Shown: positions 1 to 4,940, numbered from the stretch's first letter. The stretch is DNA of 5,254 nucleotides from Longimonas sp040409695 (GCF_040409695.1 NZ_JARWGJ010000170.1:1-5254), one strand, 5' to 3'. A program made the numbers and translations. Notes: generated from the letters alone by a model not told the origin.

Positions 1-2070
1 CCGCTGCAAGATGTCGAGAACCAGTTCGACCTCGTCTCCGAGTTCACCCCGATGGGCGACCAGCCCCAGGCGATTGACGAACTCACCGACGGCCTGCAGC
101 GGGGCGACCGGCACCAGACGCTGCTTGGAGGCACGGGTACGGGTAAGACTTTCACCATCGCAAACGTCATCGAGCAGGAGAACCGGCCTACGCTGGTGAT
201 GAGCCACAACAAGACGCTGGCGGCGCAGCTCTATGGCGAGCTCAAGCAGTTCTTCCCGAACAACGCGGTCGAGTACTTCATCTCGTACTACGACTACTAC
301 CAGCCCGAGTCGTACATCGTCCCGAGCGACACGTACATCGAAAAGGACGTGGCCATCAACGACCGCATCGAGCGGCTGCGGCTGCGGGCGACGAGCGAGC
401 TCATCTCGGGCCGCAGCGATGTGATCGTGGTGGCCAGCGTGTCGTGCATCTACGGACTCGGCTCGCCCGATGAGTTCCGCAAGGAGATCATTCAGCTGGC
501 ACCGGGCATGGAGGTGGAGCGCGATGTGCTTCTCCGCCGCTTCGTGGATCTCTTCTACAGCCGCAACGACATCGAATTTCAGCCCGGCACCTTCCGCGTG
601 CGCGGCGATGTGGTGGACATCTTTCCCGCGTACTTCGAGGACCGCGCCTTCCGCATCGAGTTCTGGGGGGATGAGATTGATCGCATCAGCCTGATTGATC
701 CAACCGACGGCACGGAGGTCAACGCGCTCGACGAGCACCTCACCCTCTACCCTGCGCAGATCTTTGTGACCCCGGAAGATCGTCTCGCATCCGCCATTGA
801 TAGCATCAAAGAGGAGCTGCGCTGGCGGCTGGCGGTGCTGCGTGAAGAGGGCAAGATGGTGGAGGCGCAGCGCCTGGAGCAGCGCACCATGTTCGACCTG
901 GAGATGATGCAGGAGGTGGGCTACTGCTCGGGCATCGAGAATTACAGCCGCCACCTCACCAACCGCGAACCGGGCGAGCGTCCGTACTGCCTGCTCGACT
1001 ACTTCCCCGACGACTTCCTAATGGTGATGGACGAGAGCCATGTCACGATCCCGCAGGTGCGTGCCATGTACAACGGCGACCGCGCCCGTAAGCTGAAGCT
1101 GGTGGAGCACGGCTTTCGCCTGCCCTCGGCGCTGGATAACCGTCCGCTCACCTTTGAGGAGTTCGAGGAGATGCAGGATCAGGTTATCTACATGAGTGCT
1201 ACGCCCAGCGACTACGAGCTGGAGCAGAGCGGCGGCGTGTTTGTCGATCAGGTGGTGCGCCCCACCGGCATCCCCGACCCCGAAATCGACATCCGACCGA
1301 CCGACACGCAGATCGACGACCTGCTCGAAGAGATTCGCAAGCGCAGTGAGAAGAACGAGCGCGTGCTGGTCACGACCCTCACGAAGCGCATGACCGAGGA
1401 TCTGGCCGACTACCTCGACAGCAACGGCGTGCGCGTGCGCTGGATGCACTCGGACCTGGATGCGCTGGAGCGGGTCGATATCATTCGCGGGCTGCGCCTG
1501 GGCGAGTACGATGTGCTTGTGGGCGTGAACCTCTTGCGCGAGGGACTCGACCTGCCTGAGGTAAGCCTTGTGGCTATTCTGGATGCGGACAAAGAGGGCT
1601 TCCTACGCAGCGAAACGTCGCTGATCCAGACCGCTGGCCGTGCAGCACGCAATGTGGACGGCCAGGTGATTCTGTATGCTGACGAGATCACCGGATCCAT
1701 GCAGCGGATGATCGACGAGACCGAGCGCCGCCGCGAGATCCAGCTCGCATACAACGAAGAACACGACATCACCCCCGAGCCGATCAAGAAGTCGATCGAC
1801 GAGATCCACCGCGGCACGGCCATCGCCGACGAGAAGAAGCGCGACGACCGCGAGCCCTCCAACCGCAAGCACTACGGACGTCCCGAGCAGCTCACGAGTA
1901 CCGTTTCCGACCCGGTGGTGAAGTACTTAACCGACGATCAGAAAGAGGATCTCATCGAACAGATGAAGACGGAGATGGAGGAGGCCGCCGAGGATCTCGA
2001 CTTCGAGCGCGCCGCTGAACTGCGTGATAGCATTCAGGAGCTAAAAGCCCAGCTGGAGGCGTCAGGTTGA
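1..2070 (+). CDS. uvrB: UvrABC excision nuclease subunit UvrB (5'-partial)
   Basis: UvrB takes over the damage site from UvrA, verifies the lesion by threading one strand behind a beta-hairpin, and recruits UvrC for dual incision in cytoplasmic nucleotide excision repair. The frame is open from base 1 and gives 689 visible residues. Counting codons from base 1, the following are seen: Walker A GGTGTGKT (codons 43-50), the aromatic beta-hairpin starting YYDYYQPESY (from codon 96), the UvrA-contacting domain (about 160-260), Walker B/DESH (344-347), SATP (399-402), GVNLLREGLDLPE (508-520), QTAGRAARN (543-551), and a C-terminal UVR/coiled-coil motif DFERAAELRD (667-676) that in the family binds UvrB/UvrC. 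Family proteins are about 660-690 residues, and residues before the ATG at base 52 (FDLVSEFTP) match the conserved N-terminus. The real start is therefore a few codons upstream of the window, not at 52. All motifs are intact. The Walker A residue after the first Gly is Gly, where E. coli has Val. No convincing terminator follows the stop. Confidence 0.97.
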   Translation, partial: PLQDVENQFDLVSEFTPMGDQPQAIDELTDGLQRGDRHQTLLGGTGTGKTFTIANVIEQENRPTLVMSHNKTLAAQLYGELKQFFPNNAVEYFISYYDYYQPESYIVPSDTYIEKDVAINDRIERLRLRATSELISGRSDVIVVASVSCIYGLGSPDEFRKEIIQLAPGMEVERDVLLRRFVDLFYSRNDIEFQPGTFRVRGDVVDIFPAYFEDRAFRIEFWGDEIDRISLIDPTDGTEVNALDEHLTLYPAQIFVTPEDRLASAIDSIKEELRWRLAVLREEGKMVEAQRLEQRTMFDLEMMQEVGYCSGIENYSRHLTNREPGERPYCLLDYFPDDFLMVMDESHVTIPQVRAMYNGDRARKLKLVEHGFRLPSALDNRPLTFEEFEEMQDQVIYMSATPSDYELEQSGGVFVDQVVRPTGIPDPEIDIRPTDTQIDDLLEEIRKRSEKNERVLVTTLTKRMTEDLADYLDSNGVRVRWMHSDLDALERVDIIRGLRLGEYDVLVGVNLLREGLDLPEVSLVAILDADKEGFLRSETSLIQTAGRAARNVDGQVILYADEITGSMQRMIDETERRREIQLAYNEEHDITPEPIKKSIDEIHRGTAIADEKKRDDREPSNRKHYGRPEQLTSTVSDPVVKYLTDDQKEDLIEQMKTEMEEAAEDLDFERAAELRDSIQELKAQLEASG

Positions 2071-2284
2071 GGCAACGACCCGCGCGCCTCTTTGCGTAGC
2101 ATTACGGTGCTAAAGACACTCCCCCTACCGGCAAGATTCGGCATCCACTCAAGGTGACATGACCGTAGAGCATGTCATGCCACAGGGCGTGTCATGGTGA
2201 GCGGACGGCGAAGCCGGGAGTCGAACCATCCCCTGCTTGGTAGTCAGGGCCCGGCGGGGTCAAGGGGGTGTTTGATCTTGTGTG
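2071..2284. other. Intergenic region after uvrB, no gene seen
   Basis: I see no supported gene here. It holds a short inverted repeat (GACATG 2156-2161 / CATGTC 2171-2176) and two copies of TGTCATG (2173-2179, 2190-2196). It also holds a nested fold with stems GCCGGG 2213-2218 / CCCGGC 2250-2255 and CCCTG 2231-2235 / CAGGG 2245-2249. Bases 2118-2133 resemble the start of the A repeat with two bases missing. None of the stems is followed by a T-run, so a uvrB terminator cannot be assigned with confidence. Confidence 0.6.
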
Positions 2285-2420
2285 TTTTCATCATGCCAGC
2301 CCGACTCGAACAGCTAAGTATGAGATTGCGTCGTCCTACGTCCTCGCAATGACAAGGTGAGGGATCTGCCGGGGTTGTCATCGCGAGGAAGGAGCGTAAG
2401 CGACTGACGCGGCGATCTTT
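2285..2420 (+). repeat. Dispersed repeat module F-C, copy 1
   Basis: The module opens with leader motif F (TTTTCATCATGCCAGCCC, then CGAACAG). It is followed by two inverted arms: 2321-2354 (TGAGATTGCGTCGTCCT ... CTCGCAATGACA) and 2376-2418 (TGTCATCGCGAGGAAGGAGC ... GCGATCT), separated by 21 bases. The reverse complement of the left arm closely matches the right arm, so the module can form a long imperfect hairpin. A second copy lies at 4228-4350. The arms resemble the TCATTGCGAGGA...GCGATCT intergenic repeats that I recall from many bacterial genomes. No reading frame is shared between copies. Confidence 0.8.
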
Positions 2421-2422
2421 GC

Positions 2423-2560
2423 GTTTCATCATGTCAGCCCACCCCGAACAGAACCGTCCTGAGATTGGCACGTCACGGTTCATCCCCCCTAAATCCCCCT
2501 CCTCCGAGGGGGACTTGATCGGCTCCTTCCACGACCCCTTTTGCAGAACTCTACTCCCCC
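2423..2560 (+). repeat. Dispersed repeat module F-B, copy 1
   Basis: This begins with a second F leader (GTTTCATCATGTCAGCCC ... CGAACAG, 2423-2451). It continues with a block shared at roughly nine bases in ten with 4404-4530, including CCTGAGATTGGCACGTCACG and CCCCTTTTGCAGAACTCTAC. Inside is the hairpin TCCCCCT-CCTCCG-AGGGGGA. Copy 2 has one base fewer in the C-run before AAATCCCCC and is altered in the right half of the stem. The one-base difference changes any reading frame, so this is non-coding repeat DNA. Confidence 0.82.
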
Positions 2561-2622
2561 ACAACTCTCCTCCTACCGGCGGAGCCGAAAAGAAGGGGGG
2601 CCGAAGGGCGGGGAGCCAGGAC
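2561..2622 (+). repeat. Hairpin repeat A, copy 1 (degenerate)
   Basis: The sequence ACTCTCCTCCTACCGGC pairs with a downstream GCCGAAAAGAAGGGG around a GGA loop, giving the same two-part stem as the other three A copies but with mismatches. The tail CCGAAGGGCGGGGAGCCAGG corresponds to CCCGCAGGGCGGGGTGGTCC of copy 2. It directly follows module B, as in copy 4, and ends 13 bases before the DUF559 start codon. Confidence 0.78.
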
Positions 2623-2635
2623 ATCGGAACGTAGA

Positions 2636-3004
2636 ATGGGTGCACAGATGAAGCTACACAACCGACAATCACTGAAGCAACGCCGCAAAGAGCTCCGCAA
2701 CAACGCAACACCTGCGGAGGCTCAGTTGTGGAGTGCGCTAAAAAAGAGACAACTCTCCGGACGCAAGTTCAGACGCCAGCATAGCATTGGTCCATACATC
2801 GTGGATTTCTACTGTCCAGGTGAGCGTCTTGTGATCGAACTGGATGGTGCCACGCACGACGGTCCACTCCGCAGTGAATACGATGCGGAGCGACAGGTGT
2901 ATTTGGAAACGAAAGGTATTCGCGTTGTTCGTTTTGAGAACAAGCAGGTGTTTAAGGATGAAGAGGGTGTGTTGGCGTATATCAGAAAGCAGTTTCATGA
3001 CTGA
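2636..3004 (+). CDS. DUF559 domain putative endonuclease
   Basis: The product has 122 residues, about the usual length of a stand-alone DUF559 protein. This family has the restriction-endonuclease-like fold (relative of Vsr) and is presumed to cut DNA, but its substrate is unknown. Visible family features are an N-terminal basic segment (LKQRRKELRNN, 13-23), ATPAEAQLW (24-32), KFRRQHSIGPYIVDFYCP (44-61) with Asp57, VIELDG (66-71) with Glu68 and Asp70 as likely metal or active-site acids, and a C-terminal IRVVRFENKQVF strand. The core is complete with no frameshift. An in-frame ATG at 2648 is an alternative start; neither has a strong ribosome binding site. The gene sits between repeat A1 and hairpin E. 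Its second half is visibly richer in A/T and uses codons such as TTT, GTT and CGT more than uvrB, suggesting acquisition. Family assignment is confident; any role in moving the neighbouring repeats is inference. Confidence 0.9.
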   Translation: MGAQMKLHNRQSLKQRRKELRNNATPAEAQLWSALKKRQLSGRKFRRQHSIGPYIVDFYCPGERLVIELDGATHDGPLRSEYDAERQVYLETKGIRVVRFENKQVFKDEEGVLAYIRKQFHD

Positions 3005-3014
3005 TGGGAATCAA

Positions 3015-3065
3015 ACCCCCTCTGTCTACCGACATCTCCCCCTTGGCTAAGGGGGAGAGTTTTGA
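3015..3065 (+). terminator. Hairpin E: probable rho-independent terminator, A-like repeat in reverse orientation
   Basis: A perfect 9-bp stem, CTCCCCCTT (3036-3044) / AAGGGGGAG (3049-3057), encloses a 4-base GGCT loop and is followed by AGTTTTG. It starts 31 bases after the DUF559 stop, so it is well placed to end that transcript. Upstream, CCCCC and a small TGTC/GACA hairpin precede it. This layout (C-run, small hairpin, large C/G hairpin, AGTTTTGA) matches the reverse complement of repeat A, so it is probably both a repeat-family member and a working terminator. Confidence 0.65.
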
Positions 3066-3114
3066 AGTGCATGGTTATTCGAAACTTATGAGGGCTGAGC
3101 TTCAACGCGACGAA

Positions 3115-3182
3115 CTCTCAAAACTCCCCTCCTACCGGCACCAGCCGGAAAGGAGGGGTGCCCGCAGGGCGGGGTGGTCCTG
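3115..3182 (+). repeat. Hairpin repeat A, copy 2 (best-formed)
   Basis: The stem CCCCTCC (3126-3132) / GGAGGGG (3152-3158) stacks on CCGGC (3135-3139) / GCCGG (3144-3148) with loop ACCA. A tail containing GCCC-GCA-GGGC and GGGGTGGTCCTGG follows. Read on the minus strand the hairpin is followed by AGTTTTGAG, so it could also stop leftward transcripts. It faces hairpin E, and the two form a widely spaced inverted pair around 3066-3114. That interval shows no gene. Confidence 0.85.
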
Positions 3183-3302
3183 GACGCCACCTAATCCACG
3201 GCATAAGGTCGCACTTCAGAGCACACTGCGCGAACGAACACATGCTGGCAGACGTACCCTTTTTGCAAAGACAGCAATACACTCCACACCCTCCAACAAT
3301 CC
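3183..3302 (+). other. Upstream region of the toxin-antitoxin operon
   Basis: These 120 bases between repeat A2 and the antitoxin start should contain the operon promoter and any autoregulatory operator. I could not find a convincing -35/-10 pair or a Bacteroidota TTTG...TAnnTTTG element, nor a clear palindromic operator. The 30 bases before the ATG are C/A-rich with no Shine-Dalgarno sequence, which is common in Bacteroidota-type genomes. Confidence 0.4.
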
Positions 3303-3551
3303 ATGGCCACCATTGCTCAGCGCATAGAAGTTGACCCCGAGGTGCATCATGGCAAGCCCGTCATTGCGGGCACCCGGGTTCCTGTTCACATGGTGCTTGG
3401 TCTCTTGGGTGAAGGGCTCTCCATCAGCGAGATTATCGACGAGTACTACGGTCACATCACCCGCGAAGATGTCTTAGCGTGCATCCGGTACGCCCATACC
3501 GTTGTACAAGAGGAAGAGGTCTATGCCACATCCCAGCCCGCCAGAAAGTGA
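3303..3551 (+). CDS. DUF433 antitoxin of a type II toxin-antitoxin pair
   Basis: The product has 82 residues, typical for the family. DUF433 proteins carry a helix-turn-helix-like fold. They pair with PIN-like toxins encoded next door, neutralising the toxin and probably repressing their own promoter. The signature is nearly complete: RIEVDPEVHHGKPVIAGTRV (residues 7-26), VHMVLGLLGEGLSISEII (28-45), then the Y(49)GHITREDVLACIRYA helix (to 64). The C-terminal tail (VVQEEEVYATSQPARK) is the likely toxin-wrapping part. The ATG at 3303 puts the conserved core at the expected distance from the N-terminus. The last 29 bases overlap the toxin gene, implying translational coupling. The pair is bracketed by A repeats. 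Confidence 0.9.
   Translation: MATIAQRIEVDPEVHHGKPVIAGTRVPVHMVLGLLGEGLSISEIIDEYYGHITREDVLACIRYAHTVVQEEEVYATSQPARK
3510..3514 (+). promoter_or_regulatory. Ribosome binding site for the toxin gene
   Basis: GAGGA lies 8 bases before the ATG at 3523, within the purine-rich run AGAGGAAGAGG inside the antitoxin coding sequence. This supports the ATG over the in-frame TTG at 3502, which has no such signal. It also supports translation of the toxin from the same mRNA as the antitoxin. Confidence 0.65.
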
Positions 3552-3927
3552 GGAATTGCACCAGGAACCGCGATTCCTCGCAGATGAATGCACATTTACG
3601 AAGACGGTTCGCATGATGCGAGCAGCGGGATGCACCGTCTATCGTGTTCAAGATCTCGGCATGGCGGGCGCACCGGATGCCGAGGTCTACCAGACGGCCC
3701 TCGACAAGGAAGCCGTTCTGGTGACGACCGACCGAGGGTTTGGCGACGTCCGCTCGTATCCCCCTTCATCACATCATGGCATCATCGTGCTCCATGTCTC
3801 TCCTGATCCAGGACAAGTCCGCGCTGTGCACCGAACGTTGGTGATGCTGCTCCAAACAGAAACGTCCTTTACCGGAACGCTCTTCATCGTTGACGGACGG
3901 AAATACAGAAAGCGTAGGCGCCCCTAA
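3523..3927 (+). CDS. DUF5615 PIN-like toxin (ribonuclease-type) of a type II toxin-antitoxin pair
   Basis: The product has 134 residues from the ATG at 3523. DUF5615 proteins are Mut7-C/PIN-like and presumed to be metal-dependent RNases that act as toxins alongside DUF433 partners. Recognisable elements are RFLADE (residues 17-22) with Asp21 and Glu22, the AGCTVYRVQDLGMAGAPDAE stretch (35-54) with Asp52 and Glu54, VLVTTDRGFGD (65-75) with Asp70 and Asp75, YPPSSHHGIIVL (79-90), and a final strand LFIVDGRKYRKRRR. The conserved acidic residues appear intact, so the toxin is probably active. About 16 Pro/Glu/Ser-rich residues precede the usual LADE start of the fold, partly because this end is read through the antitoxin gene. 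The gene overlaps the antitoxin by 29 bases and ends 20 bases before the stem of repeat A3. Confidence 0.88.
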   Translation: MPHPSPPESEELHQEPRFLADECTFTKTVRMMRAAGCTVYRVQDLGMAGAPDAEVYQTALDKEAVLVTTDRGFGDVRSYPPSSHHGIIVLHVSPDPGQVRAVHRTLVMLLQTETSFTGTLFIVDGRKYRKRRRP

Positions 3928-3939
3928 CACGACAACACT

Positions 3940-4002
3940 CAGAACTCTCCTCCTACCGGCACCAGCCGGAAAGGAGGGGTACCCGAAGGACAGGGTGGTC
4001 CT
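3940..4002 (+). repeat. Hairpin repeat A, copy 3
   Basis: The stem CTCCTCC (3947-3953) / GGAGGGG (3973-3979) stacks on CCGGC/GCCGG with loop ACCA. Compared with copy 2 the outer stem has C to T on the left arm. This keeps a G-U pair in RNA but not a Watson-Crick pair in DNA. The tail (ACCCGAAGGACAGGG) is diverged. It sits just after the toxin stop and runs straight into module D1. It may attenuate transcription leaving the operon, but there is no T-run after the stem. Confidence 0.83.
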
Positions 4003-4203
4003 GGGCGGGTGAAGATCCCGGGTCTCCGCTCCGCTCCGCCCGGGATGACTTGTGTTGTGGGTCTGTTCTGGACGGCGCGCTTATGCCTCTACAGCTCTGA
4101 CCGTCCAAAACCAAGTCACCCCGGGCTTGACCCGGGGTCTTCCCATCTCCGTACATACGCCGTTTTCAGTACGCGTATGTACCTGCCGGCAGGCGGGAAT
4201 CTG
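4003..4203 (+). repeat. Composite hairpin repeat D, copy 1
   Basis: There are three stem-loops. Arm 1 (4011-4052) contains ATCCCGGG / CCCGGGAT around 16 bases. Arm 2 (4112-4143) contains CCCCGGG-CTTGA-CCCGGGG. The arms are roughly reverse complements (GAAGATCCCGGG...GATGACTTG versus CAAGTCACCCCGGG...GGGTCTTC), so the 133-bp unit can also fold end to end, like a small MITE. Stem 3 is a perfect 10-bp pair, GTACATACGC (4151-4160) / GCGTATGTAC (4173-4182), followed by palindrome CTGCCGGCAG (4183-4192). The 60-base stretch between the arms shows no gene. Confidence 0.82.
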
Positions 4204-4227
4204 AGACGGGTATCTGCTATCTGTTAA

Positions 4228-4350
4228 TAGCCAGTCCGCCTCGAACAGCGACGCATGAGATTGCGTCGTCCTGCGTCCTCGCAATGACACGGTGAAGGGA
4301 TCTTTCGGGGTTGTCATCGCGAGGAAGGAGCTTGCGACTGACGCGGCGCT
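4228..4350 (+). repeat. Dispersed repeat module F-C, copy 2
   Basis: The leader TAGCCAGTCCGCC then TCGAACAG is followed by inverted arms 4256-4289 and 4312-4348, separated by 22 bases. It matches 2285-2420 in order and most bases, with the difference GGAGCTTGCGAC here versus GGAGCGTAAGCGAC there. After it, 4351-4403 is unlike the corresponding spacer of copy 1 and holds nothing recognisable. Confidence 0.8.
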
Positions 4351-4403
4351 GTGAGCGCAGCGAACAAGTACTCCTGGGGTGCGATCTCGTGCGTTCCACT
4401 ACG

Positions 4404-4530
4404 ATAGCCCCGCCTCGAACAGAACCGTCCTGAGATTGGCACGTCACGGTCCATCCCCCGAAATCCCCCTCCTCCGAGGAGGACTTGATGGGCCCCTTCC
4501 ACGACCCCTTTTGCAGAACTCTACTTCCCA
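4404..4530 (+). repeat. Dispersed repeat module F-B, copy 2
   Basis: The leader ATAGCCCCGCC then TCGAACAG is followed by the same block as 2452-2560. The internal hairpin right arm is AGGAGGA instead of AGGGGGA, which disrupts the copy-1 pairing but allows a shifted stem, CCTCCT-CCG-AGGAGG. The C-run before AAATCCCCC is one base shorter. This breaks every reading frame relative to copy 1. Confidence 0.82.
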
Positions 4531-4591
4531 CAAACTCCCCTCCTACCGGCGCAGCCGGAAAGGAGGGGTGCCCGGAGGGCGGGGTGGTCTT
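4531..4591 (+). repeat. Hairpin repeat A, copy 4
   Basis: The stem CCCCTCC (4537-4543) / GGAGGGG (4562-4568) stacks on CCGGC/GCCGG with a shorter GCA loop, then a GCCC-GGA-GGGC mini-hairpin. It is joined to B on the left and D on the right without a gap, which defines the full module order. Confidence 0.85.
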
Positions 4592-4793
4592 GGGCGGGTG
4601 AAGATCCCGGGTCTGCGCTACGTTCCGCCCGGGATGACTTGCTGGCGTGGGTCTGTTTTGAAAAGCACGTTTGCCTCTTTACGACACTGACCTCCCAAAG
4701 CCAAGTCACCCCGGCCCCCGAGCCGGGGTCTCCCCATGCCCGTAGAAGCACCATTTTTCAATGCGGGTGCATGCTTGCTGTGAAGCGAGAATC
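4592..4793 (+). repeat. Composite hairpin repeat D, copy 2
   Basis: It is collinear with D1. Arm 1 (4600-4641) keeps ATCCCGGG/CCCGGGAT but the loop differs. Arm 2 (4702-4732) forms CCCCGGC-CCCCGA-GCCGGGG, where the seventh pair is C-G instead of the G-C of D1. The third stem is changed in sequence and shorter (GCACC / GGTGC near 4747-4770, around ATTTTTCAATGCG). The CTGCCGGCAG palindrome of D1 is lost. Confidence 0.78.
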
Positions 4794-4940
4794 TTGGCCA
4801 GGCCGCCCGGGATATCCGCACCCCGGGAGCACTCGGTCGCGGTGCTCCCAGCGCTGCGATTCTGGCCCCGGGCTAAGAAGACCTCAAACGCAGGACACCC
4901 ATAGCCGGGGATCGCTCGCATCCCCCGCGATCTGTCAGCC
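4794..4940. other. Convergent intergenic region with hairpins
   Basis: No gene is seen. There is a strong stem GGGAGCAC (4825-4832) / GTGCTCCC (4842-4849) with a 9-base loop. A second stem, GGGGAT (4907-4912) / ATCCCC (4920-4925), lies 15 bases past the stop of the leftward methyltransferase gene. Neither has a T-run on either strand, so both are only possible terminators. Confidence 0.45.

Noticed and set aside
52..54. ATG as the uvrB start
   Set aside because: The 17 codons before it are in frame and encode the conserved FDLVSEF-type N-terminus, so the gene begins outside the window.
1018..1868. Long leftward frames inside uvrB
   Set aside because: They are antisense shadows caused by high-GC codon bias; the forward frame carries all UvrB motifs.
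2419..2634. Rightward small reading frame before DUF559
   Set aside because: It lies wholly in B1 and A1. The frame is not kept in B2, it has no ribosome binding site, and its composition follows the hairpins.
2244..2711. Leftward reading frame of 155 codons across repeats
   Set aside because: It spans modules A1, B1 and C1. The other B copy shares the same wording (GSRVLQKGSWK...EEGD) but changes frame after a one-base deletion, so protein sequence is not being preserved. It is translated repeat DNA and also overlaps the DUF559 gene.
3502..3504. TTG as the toxin start
   Set aside because: It has no ribosome binding site, whereas ATG at 3523 has GAGGA at an 8-base spacing.
4217..4531. Leftward reading frame of 104 codons
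   Set aside because: It is the second copy of the same translated B/C repeat, with the frame lost relative to copy 1.
2561..4591. Integron-type attC sites for the A repeats
   Set aside because: The cassette-like layout suggested it, but there are no RYYYAAC/GTTRRRY core sites, no integrase in view, and the stems are plain C/G-rich hairpins.
2285..4793. CRISPR array
   Set aside because: Repeats are long, structured and irregularly spaced with genes between them. There are no uniform 25-40 base repeats with unique spacers and no cas genes.
2285..4793. Insertion sequence
   Set aside because: No transposase or DDE-type protein is encoded, and no clear target-site duplication or terminal inverted repeats bound the whole region.
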